In this document: piece after piece, positions 7,893-16,561 of the stretch
How the letters are laid out: the number at the start of each line of letters is the position of its first letter
Position numbering within the stretch: the stretch's first letter is position 1
Assembly: GCF_008017415.1 (NCBI RefSeq)
Contig: NZ_VRSV01000002.1
Coordinates: forward strand, 434,001 to 498,000
Source of the DNA: Microbacterium hatanonis
Lineage (GTDB): Bacteria > Actinomycetota > Actinomycetes > Actinomycetales > Microbacteriaceae
Length of the DNA stretch: 64,000 nucleotides
Reading direction: 5' to 3'
Made by a program: the position numbers and the translations under genes
Notes under the pieces: generated by a model
Databases searched by the model: none
What the model was told of the DNA's origin: nothing
The model's input: only the letters and a program-made list of their open reading frames with translations

Positions 7893-9446
7893 ATGTCGAT
7901 TTCCCGTACCCGCATGAAGGGTCTTGCCGCCCTCGGCGCCCTGAGCGCGACCGTCATGATCCTCGCGGGTTGCACGGGCGAAGCTGCGCCCACCTCTTCG
8001 TCCTCTGGCGCCGCAGGTCCCGCGCCCGATCTCAAGATCTCCGCGGTCTCCGCCCCGAACTCGCTCGACCCGGCACAGCTCGTCGACGGGACCCAGATGT
8101 ACGTCTGGTCATCGATCTACGACACCCTTCTCGCCCGTGACAGTGCAACTGGCGAGCTCATCCCGAACGCGGCGGAGAGCTGGGAGTACAACGAGGACGG
8201 GACCGAACTGACCCTCAAGCTGGTCGAGGGTATGACTTTCAGTGACGGCGACCCCGTGACTGCGGAGTCCGTCGTCGCAACCATGAAGCGAAACATGGCC
8301 ACGCCTGGCATCGTCCAGCCGCGGTTCAGTCTCGTCTCCGACGTCGCGGCCGAGGACGATCTCACAGTAAAGGTGTCGTTCACCACCTACGACCCCCAGT
8401 TTGTCTACCTGCTCGCGCTTGGGGCGGGGGCCATCGGCAACGAGGACAACCTCACCGATCCGTCGATTGCCACAGACCCCGTCGGCTCAGGCCCCTACAC
8501 GCTCGATGTGGCGAGCACCGTCCCCGGCACCACGTACGTCCTGAAGAAGCGCGAGGACTATTGGAACGCTGACGCATACCCGTTCCCGAGCTTCACTGTG
8601 CGGGTGCTGCAGGACCCGACCGCGGCATTCAACGCACTGCAGGCCGGAGAAATCAACGCAGGAACAGTGCAGGCACAGGTCGCCCCGCAGCTGGATCCCA
8701 ACAGTTTCACCGTCACCGATGTCGAGGCGCAGGCCGTCGCGTACCTCGATGTTCTCGACCGTGCAGGCGACAAGTGGCCGGCTTTGGGTGACGAGAAAGT
8801 TCGTCAGGCAATCAACTACGCCATCGACCGCGAAGGGATCCTCAACGGCATCTACTCCGGCGTGGGCAAGGTCACACAGCAGGTATTCAACCCCGCCGGC
8901 GAGGTCTACGACGAAGCGCTCAACGACACATACGACTACGACCCTGCCAAGGGCAAGGAACTCGTCGAGGAAGCCGGATATGCCGGCGAGACGTTCCAGA
9001 TTCCGAGCACCTTCCTCACAACGTCTATTGAGCCGACGCTCTCGCAGGCGTTCTCCGATATCGGTCTCAACCTGGAGTGGGTTGCCGTACCGCCGCAGCA
9101 GGCCCAGTCTGCTCTCCAGTCGGGCGAGTACGGGCTGACCTTCCAGATCACCGGCTTCAACTCCGACCCGGCGGACGCGTTCACTCACTACAGCGTGAAC
9201 GGAGACCGTAACCCTCAGCACTACACGGACGCGACGCTTGATGAACTGTTCGGCACCATCGACTCGACCGTCGAGTTCTCGGAGGCTCTGCCGACCTACA
9301 AAGAGCTGAACGAGTATGCAGTCGAGCAGGCATGGGAAGCGCCGATTGTGTTCGTAGGAGCCAAGTGGGCAACCGCTGACGGCGTCTCCATCGTCAACTA
9401 CGGCGGCGCCCCGACAACGATTCGGACGTTTGCCTTCGCTGGCTAA
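7893..9446 (+). CDS. Dpp-type ABC transporter substrate-binding lipoprotein
   Basis: A 517-residue SBP_bac_5 protein. The start is the ATG at 7893, preceded by AAAGGAG, because it gives a proper signal peptide: SRTRMK, a hydrophobic stretch, then the lipobox LAGC near residue 26. The mature part shows family hallmarks such as NSLDPAQ, a WSSIYDTLL motif, the LAESWE-like AAESWEYNEDGTELT, and KVRQAINYAIDRE. It would be tethered outside the membrane and deliver ligand to the permeases encoded next. Family members bind peptides, nickel or oligosaccharides. With a GH43 glycosidase at the end of the operon and glucuronate operators in front, a glucuronic-acid-bearing or xylan oligosaccharide is the likely ligand (inference). 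Confidence 0.9.
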   Translation: MSISRTRMKGLAALGALSATVMILAGCTGEAAPTSSSSGAAGPAPDLKISAVSAPNSLDPAQLVDGTQMYVWSSIYDTLLARDSATGELIPNAAESWEYNEDGTELTLKLVEGMTFSDGDPVTAESVVATMKRNMATPGIVQPRFSLVSDVAAEDDLTVKVSFTTYDPQFVYLLALGAGAIGNEDNLTDPSIATDPVGSGPYTLDVASTVPGTTYVLKKREDYWNADAYPFPSFTVRVLQDPTAAFNALQAGEINAGTVQAQVAPQLDPNSFTVTDVEAQAVAYLDVLDRAGDKWPALGDEKVRQAINYAIDREGILNGIYSGVGKVTQQVFNPAGEVYDEALNDTYDYDPAKGKELVEEAGYAGETFQIPSTFLTTSIEPTLSQAFSDIGLNLEWVAVPPQQAQSALQSGEYGLTFQITGFNSDPADAFTHYSVNGDRNPQHYTDATLDELFGTIDSTVEFSEALPTYKELNEYAVEQAWEAPIVFVGAKWATADGVSIVNYGGAPTTIRTFAFAG

Positions 9447-9454
9447 CGCAACCG

Positions 9455-9482
9455 CGGGGGCGGGTCGAAAGACCCGCCCCCG
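9455..9482 (+). promoter_or_regulatory. Intercistronic hairpin between binding protein and permease
   Basis: A 12-bp perfect stem starting CGGGGGCGGGTC at 9455 closes over a GAAA tetraloop and ends at 9482, 8 nt after the binding-protein stop. There is no U-tract. In transporter operons such a hairpin usually stabilises or partly terminates the mRNA, so that the binding protein is made in excess over the membrane subunits. Confidence 0.75.
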
Positions 9483-9500
9483 TACCTCGATAGGAATCTG

Positions 9501-10442
9501 ATGCTCCTTTACATCGCGAAGCGACTCGGCGCCGGGGTCGTGCTTGCTCTCCTGGTTTCTTTCATCACCTTCATGCTGCTGAGCACGTCGTTCGAGGACG
9601 TTGCTCGAACGATCCTCGGTCCGTCGGCAACCCCAGAGACCGTGGCCGGCATCATGGCGGCGAGAGGGTGGGATCGCCCAGCCATCGTCCAGTACTTCGA
9701 CTGGCTACTCCACGCGCTCCGCGGAGACTTCGGAGTGTCTGTCTATACCTCGCTGCCGGTGGCACCGTCAGTAATCCAGCGTCTCACCGTCACCTTGTCG
9801 ATAATCGTGCCGGCGCTTTTGATTACCGCAGTCGTCGCTACGTTTCTCGGCGTATGGTCGGCGTCGCGCGGCGGCATCGTGGACCGGATCTCGCAGGGAC
9901 TGTCGCTCGTCGGGTACCTCGTCCCCGGACTCCTCCTGGCAATCGGACTGGTCGTGATCTTCGCCGTGCAGCTCAAGTGGCTTCCGGCCACAGGCTTCAC
10001 ACCTTTCAGCGACAACCCGGCGGCCTGGCTTCGCAGCATCACCATTCCCGTGATTGTTCTCGTCATTGGGGGCGCAGCGAACATGACGGCACAGGTGCGA
10101 GGTCGCATGATTGACGAGCTGCGCAAGGACTACGTGCGCACACTGCGAACACGAGGCGTCTCCACGAACGCCATCATCGTCAAGCACGCATTGCGCAACG
10201 CTGGCAGCCCTGCACTTACAGTGATGTCGCTCGAGTTCATCCAGATGTTTGGTGCGGCTCTCATCATCGAGAACGTCTTCGCCCTGCCTGGCTACGGCAG
10301 TTTCGCGTTCAACGCCTCCCTGCAGGGTGACATCCCTGTCATCCTCGGCATCACCGCCTTCGGCACGCTGCTGGTGATTGTCGTCAACCTGGTCACAGAC
10401 CTAGCCAACGGCTGGCTCAACCCGAAAGCGAGGGTCCGATGA
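9501..10442 (+). CDS. Dpp/Opp-type ABC transporter permease (DppB-like)
   Basis: A 313-residue permease. The N-terminal helix begins at MLLYIAKRLGAGVVLALLVSFI, typical of DppB-like subunits, followed by a periplasmic segment with ATPETVAGIMAARGWD. The binding-protein-dependent transport region includes the cytoplasmic loop LRKDYVRTLRTRGVSTNAIIVKH, equivalent to the EAA motif, and the ENVFALPGYG motif near the C-terminus. It pairs with the fused permease-ATPase encoded next, its stop overlapping that start by four bases. It sits 54 nt after the binding protein, the only gap in the operon and one that contains a hairpin. Confidence 0.92.
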   Translation: MLLYIAKRLGAGVVLALLVSFITFMLLSTSFEDVARTILGPSATPETVAGIMAARGWDRPAIVQYFDWLLHALRGDFGVSVYTSLPVAPSVIQRLTVTLSIIVPALLITAVVATFLGVWSASRGGIVDRISQGLSLVGYLVPGLLLAIGLVVIFAVQLKWLPATGFTPFSDNPAAWLRSITIPVIVLVIGGAANMTAQVRGRMIDELRKDYVRTLRTRGVSTNAIIVKHALRNAGSPALTVMSLEFIQMFGAALIIENVFALPGYGSFAFNASLQGDIPVILGITAFGTLLVIVVNLVTDLANGWLNPKARVR

Positions 10443-12322
10443 CCCTTCCCAACGATCCTTCGATTGACCCGGAACCTCCTCTCAGCGCACGGACGTCTAC
10501 GTCCGCATTCGCTGAGCCGGTCACGCAGAACGTGACACAACCGAGCACCGAGCTCCTGCAGACCGTGGCGGCTGCCACACGCGCAAGCCGGGTCCCTGTC
10601 TGGCGCAAGCTGATGAAGGACCCACAGGCCGTCATCACCGTCATCATCCTCGCCGTCATCGTCTTCCTGGGCGTGCTTGCCTCGTTCATCGCACCGCACG
10701 GGCCTAACGAGTCCGACCTCAGCATGGTGAATGCGCCGGTGGGAACCGAGGGGTACCTCCTCGGTGGAGATGAATCTGGCCGCGACATATTCAGCAGGCT
10801 GCTCTACTCGACGCAGACCGCAATCATCGCGGGGCTCATTGGTACCGGCGTCGCCCTCATCGTCGGGGTGACCGCAGGTTTGGTGGGCGGATACTTCGGT
10901 CGATTCACCCAGTCAGCGACCGAGTGGATTTTCAGCCTCATCATGACCTTCCCCGGTCTGTTGCTGCTCATCATCCTCATGCCGGTTACCGGCGGCGACT
11001 ACCGTGCGACGATGCTGATCTTCGGCGTGCTGCTTGCGCCGGGCATCTACAGGATCGTTCGTAACCTCGTTCTCGGCGTGAAGAACGAGCTCTATGTAGA
11101 TGCCGCCCGGGTAGCCGGTCTCGGGAACCTTCGAATTCTCGGCCGGCACGTCCTCTTTGTGGTTCGCGGACCCATCATCATCGCCGCCGCGTTCCTCGTC
11201 GGCTCCGCCATCGCCGTCCAGTCCGGCCTTGCCTTCTTGGGCGTCGGATCACTCGAGGTGCCGAGCTTCGGAGCGATGATTGCTTCCGGCTTCCGCAATC
11301 TCTACATCGCTCCGACCCAATTTCTCTGGCCGTCCATCAGCCTCGGACTCATCACAGCCTCGCTGGTGCTGCTCGGAAACTCTCTCCGCGACGCTCTCGA
11401 AGGGTCCAAGCCCCAGCCCAGCAAAGTCGGGTCGGGACAGCGAGTGGCCGTCGACGAAGACGAGAACCGTGACCGCGCAGCGCGTTCCCTGCTCGACATC
11501 CGCGATCTGGCCATCGCGTACCCCCGGCCCGACGGCAAGCTAAACGAGGTCGTTCGCGGCGTCTCGCTTGCCGTCCAGAGGGGCAAGGTGATGGGCCTGG
11601 TGGGCGAGTCGGGGTCGGGTAAGTCGCAGACCGCGTTCGCAACCCTCGGCGTGCTCCCCAACGAGGCGGTCATCGTCAGGGGCTCGATTCTGTTCGACGG
11701 GGAAGAGCTCGTCGGTCTCACCGATGCGCAGATGCGACCGTTGCGAGGCAAGGCAATCGCCTATATCCCGCAGGAACCCATGTCGAACCTCGATCCGTCG
11801 TTCAAGGTCGGATCGCAGCTTGTAGAGGGCGTCCGCTCCGCCCTTGGCATTTCGAAGAAGGAAGCGAAAGAACGAGTCTTGGCGCTCCTGAAACGGGTCG
11901 GGATCAACGACCCGGAGCGAACATTCGATTCGTACCCCCACCAGATCTCAGGCGGTATGGCGCAGCGCGTGCTCATCGCCGGCGCGGTGGCCAGCCGGCC
12001 CAAGCTACTCATTGCGGACGAGCCCACCACCGCGCTCGACGTGACTGTGCAAGCCGAGATTCTCGACCTGCTGCGCGACCTTCAGTCGGAGCTCGATATG
12101 GCCGTTCTGCTCGTCACCCACAACTTCGGAGTCGTCGCCGACGTGTGTGACCAGATCGCTGTAATGCGGCAGGGAGAGATCGTCGAACAGGGCGACATCG
12201 AGCAGATCTTCGACCACCCGCAGCACGAGTACACAAAGATGCTCCTCAACGCGATCTTGGATGAAGACACCGTGAGGACCGACCCGCCGGCGCCGGCATC
12301 GAAGACAGAGGGTGTGGCATGA
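10439..12322 (+). CDS. Fused ABC permease (DppC-like) and ATPase (DppD-like)
   Basis: This 627-residue protein joins two subunits normally made separately. Residues 1-330 form a DppC-type permease, with a long N-terminal tail, a first helix near 60-82, the GTDxxGRD-like DESGRDIFSRLLY, and a cytoplasmic loop with ELYVDAARVAGLGN. Residues 345-627 form an OppD-type ATPase with Walker A GESGSGKS (389-396), the IPQEPMSNLDP Q-loop, signature ISGGMAQR, Walker B LLIADEPTTALD, and the H-loop THNFG. The C-terminal HPQHEYTKMLLNA is the family tail. Overlaps on both sides show tight coupling. No frameshift is visible at the junction, so the fusion looks genuine. Confidence 0.93.
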   Translation: MTLPNDPSIDPEPPLSARTSTSAFAEPVTQNVTQPSTELLQTVAAATRASRVPVWRKLMKDPQAVITVIILAVIVFLGVLASFIAPHGPNESDLSMVNAPVGTEGYLLGGDESGRDIFSRLLYSTQTAIIAGLIGTGVALIVGVTAGLVGGYFGRFTQSATEWIFSLIMTFPGLLLLIILMPVTGGDYRATMLIFGVLLAPGIYRIVRNLVLGVKNELYVDAARVAGLGNLRILGRHVLFVVRGPIIIAAAFLVGSAIAVQSGLAFLGVGSLEVPSFGAMIASGFRNLYIAPTQFLWPSISLGLITASLVLLGNSLRDALEGSKPQPSKVGSGQRVAVDEDENRDRAARSLLDIRDLAIAYPRPDGKLNEVVRGVSLAVQRGKVMGLVGESGSGKSQTAFATLGVLPNEAVIVRGSILFDGEELVGLTDAQMRPLRGKAIAYIPQEPMSNLDPSFKVGSQLVEGVRSALGISKKEAKERVLALLKRVGINDPERTFDSYPHQISGGMAQRVLIAGAVASRPKLLIADEPTTALDVTVQAEILDLLRDLQSELDMAVLLVTHNFGVVADVCDQIAVMRQGEIVEQGDIEQIFDHPQHEYTKMLLNAILDEDTVRTDPPAPASKTEGVA

Positions 12323-13149
12323 GCTTGCTCGAGATCCGAGACCTTCGCGTCTCTTACCCGGGGCGAGGCTTTCGTGCAAAGCCGGTAGAGGTCCTGCACG
12401 GGGTGAGCTTGGAGGTCGCCGCGGGAGAGACCGTCGGTCTTGTCGGCGAGTCTGGTTCGGGGAAGACGACTATCGGACGGGCCGTGCTCGGACTTGTCCG
12501 CCCTTCCGGCGGGTCCATCCGCTTCGAAGGACAGGAAATCAGCGGACTTCAGGGCCGCGCCCGTCGCGCCCTGTCTGACCACATCCAGGTGGTCTTTCAA
12601 GATCCGTACACGTCACTCAACCCCTCCATGACCATCGGCGAGATCCTCGCTGAACCCCTCGTGGTGCAGGGAGCCACAGGCAAAGATGCGCGGTCGCGTG
12701 TGCGGGCCCTCCTCGACCAAGTGGGCCTGCCGTCAGATGCGATAGACCGATTGCCACGAGAGTTCTCCGGCGGGCAGCGCCAGCGCGTTGCGATTGCACG
12801 CGCACTCGCCCCAAAGCCGAAGATCATCGTGTGCGACGAGCCGGTGTCGGCACTCGACTTGTCGACGCAGGCGACAGTGATGGAGCTATTCGTCGAGATC
12901 CAGCGCGCCACCGGCGTCTCCTACCTCTTCGTCTCCCACGACCTTTCCGTCATTCGACACATCAGCCACCGCGTTGCCGTGCTGTATCGCGGCGACCTTG
13001 TCGAGACAGGCGATGCTCCCACGGTCACCTCAGTCCCGACCCACCCCTATACCCAACGCCTACTGCTGGCAGCACCGGTCGCAGACCCTCGCGCGCAGCG
13101 CGAACGCCGTGAAGCGCGGCGGAAGATCCTGGAGGCAGAGAAACGATGA
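12319..13149 (+). CDS. ABC transporter ATP-binding protein (DppF/OppF-like)
   Basis: The second ATPase of the importer, 276 residues. Walker A is GESGSGKTT near residues 48-56, the Q-loop is QVVFQDPYTSLNPSM, the signature is FSGGQRQR, Walker B is IIVCDEPVSALD, and the switch histidine is in SHDLSVI. It would dimerise with the ATPase half of the preceding fusion protein. The ATG overlaps the previous stop, and its own stop overlaps the GH43 start by four bases, putting a glycosidase in the same translation unit as the importer. Confidence 0.93.
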   Translation: MSLLEIRDLRVSYPGRGFRAKPVEVLHGVSLEVAAGETVGLVGESGSGKTTIGRAVLGLVRPSGGSIRFEGQEISGLQGRARRALSDHIQVVFQDPYTSLNPSMTIGEILAEPLVVQGATGKDARSRVRALLDQVGLPSDAIDRLPREFSGGQRQRVAIARALAPKPKIIVCDEPVSALDLSTQATVMELFVEIQRATGVSYLFVSHDLSVIRHISHRVAVLYRGDLVETGDAPTVTSVPTHPYTQRLLLAAPVADPRAQRERREARRKILEAEKR

Positions 13150-14600
13150 CCATTCCGTTGTTGAGCGGGTTCCACCCCGACCCGTCTATTTGCCGCGTGG
13201 GCGATGACTACTACCTCGCAACCTCGACATTCGAGTACTTCCCGGGTGTGCCCATCTTCACTAGTCGCGACCTAGTGACCTGGCAACAACTGGGGCATGC
13301 CCTCAACCGACCCTCGCAACTCAAAGTGCGGACCGGACTCGACAACGCCAGCGGCGGCATTTACGCGCCCACCTTGAGACACCACGGCGGCCGTTTTTGG
13401 ATGACGACGACCAACATCCACGATGTCCGCGACGGACACCTCATCGTTCACGCGGATGACCCCGCCGGACCGTGGAGCGACCCGGTATACACAGCGGGGC
13501 TCATCGGTATCGACCCCGACCTCGCCTGGGACGACGAGGGCCACTGTTATCTCACATGGTCCGACGTCGTTCGCGGGGGCATCACGACAGCGAGAGTGGA
13601 CCCCGAAACCGGAGAGTTACTCTCGGAACCAACTGAGATCTGGCGCGGGACCGGAGGCGCCCACGCGGAGGGTCCGCACCTGTTCCGCCGCGGCGACTGG
13701 TGGTACCTCCTCGTCGCTGAGGGCGGAACCGCTACGGGACATATGGTCACGATTGCTCGCGCCCGCGACATCTCGGGTCCGTTCGAGTCGAACCCCGCTA
13801 ACCCAATCCTGACTCACCGCAGCACATCGAATCCCGTGCAGTCCACTGGGCATGCAGACCTGGTGGAGCTCGTCGATGGATCTTGGGCCATGGTTCACCT
13901 CGGAACGCGACCCAGGGGCTCGTTCCCCAAGTGGCACACGAACGGTCGAGAGACGTTCCTTGTCGGTATCGACTGGGTCGACGACTGGCCTGTAGTCGTC
14001 CCGGACCGGTTCGTCGTACCCGAGGCATCCCAGGGCTTCACGGATGAGTTCACTGGCGCAGCACTCCATCACCGCTGGATCGCGCCGGGGGTCGACCCCT
14101 CGTCGTTCGCATTTCCCACGGCGTGGGGACTGGAGCTCCGAGCGGGACGCTCGGCTGAGTCGCCGGAAACTCTTCATCTGCTCGCGACGCGCGTTCTCGA
14201 CTTGCAATGGACGGCGAGCGTCAAGGCGCGCGGGGATGTGGCGCTAACGGTGCGTATCGACGACGCACACCAGGCCTCAGTGGAGCGCGTCGGCGAGGTC
14301 GTGACCGCTCGCGTCGTTATCGGCCCGGCCGACCACGTCCTCGCGATGCGTACGGACCTGGACGCGGAGGCCGAGCTGTCAATCAAGGCCGTCCCGTACG
14401 GTGGCGCGCCGGGCCAGAGGAAAGGACCGGACCGGCTGGTTCTGGGTGCGGATGGCGATGGCGGCTTCGTCGAGCTTGCGTCCTTCGATGGTCGCTACAT
14501 CTCGACCGAGGTAGCGGGTGGCTTCACGGGACGCGTCGTAGGCGTGGAGGCGCTCGGCGGCGATGCCGTTGTGACGAGGTTCGCTTACTCCCCGTCCTGA
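13146..14600 (+). CDS. Glycoside hydrolase family 43 (beta-xylosidase/arabinofuranosidase type)
   Basis: A 484-residue GH43 enzyme with no signal peptide, so it acts in the cytoplasm on imported oligosaccharides. Catalytic residues fit the family: general base D12 in FHPDPSI, pKa-modulating Asp in GIDPDLAWDD (D123/D125), and general acid E175 in HAEGPH. The N-terminal half is the five-bladed propeller (DDYYLATSTFEYFPGVPIF is characteristic of the XynB-like subgroup). Residues from about 300 to the end form the beta-sandwich domain of two-domain GH43 enzymes. The gene is translationally coupled to the importer ATPase. Its last 16 bases overlap the convergent tetR gene. Xylosidase versus arabinofuranosidase cannot be separated by eye. 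Confidence 0.9.
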   Translation: MTIPLLSGFHPDPSICRVGDDYYLATSTFEYFPGVPIFTSRDLVTWQQLGHALNRPSQLKVRTGLDNASGGIYAPTLRHHGGRFWMTTTNIHDVRDGHLIVHADDPAGPWSDPVYTAGLIGIDPDLAWDDEGHCYLTWSDVVRGGITTARVDPETGELLSEPTEIWRGTGGAHAEGPHLFRRGDWWYLLVAEGGTATGHMVTIARARDISGPFESNPANPILTHRSTSNPVQSTGHADLVELVDGSWAMVHLGTRPRGSFPKWHTNGRETFLVGIDWVDDWPVVVPDRFVVPEASQGFTDEFTGAALHHRWIAPGVDPSSFAFPTAWGLELRAGRSAESPETLHLLATRVLDLQWTASVKARGDVALTVRIDDAHQASVERVGEVVTARVVIGPADHVLAMRTDLDAEAELSIKAVPYGGAPGQRKGPDRLVLGADGDGGFVELASFDGRYISTEVAGGFTGRVVGVEALGGDAVVTRFAYSPS

Positions 14601-15205
14601 GGGTGAAGCTCGGGGACGAAGGCGGAGAGCATCTCGCGAAGGATGTCCTCGACATTCAGATCTCTTTCAGGGGAGTACAGCCACTGCAGATGCAGGCCTT
14701 CGGTCAGTGCGACTGTGGCAGCGGCAAGATCCTCCGGGGTGACTGTGCCTCTCAACCGGCCTTCATCAGCGAGCTGCCGGAACAAACGAGAGAGGAATCT
14801 CCTGATGTCGGCGTAGCGGCGAGCGAAATGCTCGTGCGCCGGGTGGGCGGTTGCTGCCGCCTCGCCGGCGAGTACCGCGCTGAGTTCCACAAGACCGGCA
14901 TACCTGTCGCGCTCAACAAGAGTGCTCACCATCCCCTGCAGAATGGTCGCCGGATCCGAAGCTTCGCCAGCGGTGCGGTGGTCCGCCAGATACTTCGCAC
15001 TTCTTTCGTCCTGCAGGTCAAGCACTGCCGTGAGCAGGTCCTCCTTGCGGGGAAAGTGGTGAAGCAACCCGGTGTGACTGATGCCCGCCCGGCGGGCTAT
15101 CTCTGCCATCGAGGCTCCGTGGAACCCGGACACGGCAAAGGCCTCCGAACAGGCAGAGATGATGGCTTGACGTACCGCGGCTGACTTCGCGTACTGACGA
15201 ATCAC
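14585..15205 (-). CDS. TetR-family transcriptional regulator
   Basis: A repressor of about 206 residues with a TetR N-terminal helix-turn-helix: residues AAVRQAIISACSEAFAVSGF then SMAEIARRAGISHTGLLHHF. The remainder is the ligand-binding domain. I prefer the GTG at 15205 because TTGGAGG lies 5 nt before it; a TTG at 15217 or GTG at 15211 would place the start on top of that ribosome site. The gene is divergent from the GH1 glycosidase. A 24-bp palindrome in the shared promoter region is probably its operator, so it likely regulates itself and the GH1 gene. Confidence 0.88.
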   Translation of the reverse strand: MIRQYAKSAAVRQAIISACSEAFAVSGFHGASMAEIARRAGISHTGLLHHFPRKEDLLTAVLDLQDERSAKYLADHRTAGEASDPATILQGMVSTLVERDRYAGLVELSAVLAGEAAATAHPAHEHFARRYADIRRFLSRLFRQLADEGRLRGTVTPEDLAAATVALTEGLHLQWLYSPERDLNVEDILREMLSAFVPELHPQDGE

Positions 15206-15216
15206 AGACACCTCCA

Positions 15217-15240
15217 AAAATAGTGAGCCCTTACTATTTT
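15217..15240. promoter_or_regulatory. Probable TetR operator
   Basis: The palindrome AAAATAGTGAG / CTTACTATTTT (15217-15240) has 10 of 12 base pairs matched and is AT-rich in a GC-rich setting. It lies just upstream of the tetR ribosome site, 15 bp from LacI operator 5, so the GH1 promoter region could respond to both regulators. Confidence 0.7.
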
Positions 15241-15254
15241 ATGTTACGGTGTGG

Positions 15255-15270
15255 TGGCAATCGGTTGTCA
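15255..15270. promoter_or_regulatory. LacI-type operator 5, upstream of the GH1 gene
   Basis: TGGCAATCGGTTGTCA is identical to operator 3. The right half TTGTCA could act as -35, but unlike the other sites there is no good -10 at 17-18 nt; TAAGAG lies only 13 nt on. The promoter may instead sit upstream (TATGTT near 15239), with the operator as a roadblock. Confidence 0.75.
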
Positions 15271-15303
15271 GGGCCATGCCCGCTAAGAGACGAAGGAAAC
15301 ACG

Positions 15304-16533
15304 ATGACGAATTTCCCCCACGGTTTCCTCTGGGGCGCGGCCACCGCTCCTCACCAGATCGAGGGCAACAACGTCAACAGCGACTGGTGGGCGCGTGAGC
15401 AGATGATGCCCGGAATGGAACTGTCTGGCGACGCCGTCGACAGCTACCACCGCTACCGCGAGGACATCTCGCTCCTCGCGGAGGCAGGCCTCAACACCTA
15501 CCGTTTCGGCATCGAGTGGTCACGCATAGAGCCGATCCCCGGCCACTTCTCCCGGGCGGAGCTCGCTCACTACCGGCGAATGATTGAGACGTGCTTCGAG
15601 TTCGGAATCACGCCTGTCGTCACGCTGCAACACTTCACCACCCCGCAGTGGTTCGCCGAAGCTGGCGGATGGACCGCAGCGGACGCGTCGGAGAAGTTCC
15701 AGCGATTCGTCACCGAGGCCACGACCATCCTCGAGGGCGTTGAGTGGGTCGTGACGATGAACGAGCCGAACATGCAGGCCGCCATCATGACTGCTATGCG
15801 ACGGATGTCGCAGTCTCAGGGAGGCCAGTGGCAGAGCCCCACCGTCGAAGCGGACGCTCCGGAGGGCAAGGAGGAGAAGCGCAGTCACAGCCAGTTCCTT
15901 ACCTACGCCGACCCGGAGATCGGCAGGATGTTTGTCGGCATTCACCATGCAGCGCGCGACATCATCCGTCAGCGCACGGGCGCCAAAGTTGGCTGGACTA
16001 TCGCCGCAGGTGCGCTGACTGCGGCGCCGGGCGGCGAAGAGAAGCTCCTCGAAATCCGCTACGGCAAGGAAGACGTGTACTGGGAAGGTGCTCGCGACGA
16101 CGACTGGGTCGGCGTGCAGGCGTACTCCAGCCAGGAAGTGGACGCTGATGGCCTCGTACCCCATCCGCAACTGCCCGACAACACTCTCGTCGGGACCGCT
16201 TACCGCCCGGACGCGCTCGCGATGGCCGTTCGTCACGCGCATGAGATCACCGGTGGCGTTCCTATCCTTATCACTGAGAACGGGATTGCCACGGCGGACG
16301 ACACGCAACGCATCCGCTACACCCGGGAAGCGTTGGAGGGGTTGCACGCGACCATCGGCGAAGGCATCGATGTCCGCGGATACCTCCACTGGAGCCTCCT
16401 CGACAACTTCGAATGGGGCCACTGGGCACCCACCTTCGGTCTCATCGCCGTGAACCGCGAAACTTTCGTTCGCGCGCCCAAGCCGAGCCTCGCCTGGTTG
16501 GGCGAAGCTGCACGCCGCAACGGGCTCGCCTGA
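15304..16533 (+). CDS. Glycoside hydrolase family 1 (beta-glycosidase)
   Basis: A 409-residue GH1 enzyme. The start is the ATG at 15304 with AAGGAA upstream, giving the family N-terminus FPHGFLWGAATAPHQIEG. The acid/base E154 lies in TMNEPN and the nucleophile E325 in ITENGIA. HWSLLDNFEWGHWAPTFGL is the usual C-terminal aglycone-site segment. It hydrolyses beta-glycosides in the cytoplasm. It is slightly shorter than typical beta-glucosidases and has a charged insertion near residues 182-195. Regulation by both the TetR protein and the LacI-type regulator is suggested by the two operators upstream. Substrate is uncertain (glucoside, galactoside or glucuronide). Confidence 0.92.
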   Translation: MTNFPHGFLWGAATAPHQIEGNNVNSDWWAREQMMPGMELSGDAVDSYHRYREDISLLAEAGLNTYRFGIEWSRIEPIPGHFSRAELAHYRRMIETCFEFGITPVVTLQHFTTPQWFAEAGGWTAADASEKFQRFVTEATTILEGVEWVVTMNEPNMQAAIMTAMRRMSQSQGGQWQSPTVEADAPEGKEEKRSHSQFLTYADPEIGRMFVGIHHAARDIIRQRTGAKVGWTIAAGALTAAPGGEEKLLEIRYGKEDVYWEGARDDDWVGVQAYSSQEVDADGLVPHPQLPDNTLVGTAYRPDALAMAVRHAHEITGGVPILITENGIATADDTQRIRYTREALEGLHATIGEGIDVRGYLHWSLLDNFEWGHWAPTFGLIAVNRETFVRAPKPSLAWLGEAARRNGLA

Positions 16534-16561
16534 CGCACGCGTTGATCCCTCGGGGGCACAG

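Noticed and set aside
9455..9482. Full rho-independent terminator inside the Dpp operon
   Set aside because: The hairpin is strong, but no U-tract follows and the permease genes downstream lack another promoter. Partial termination or mRNA protection fits better.
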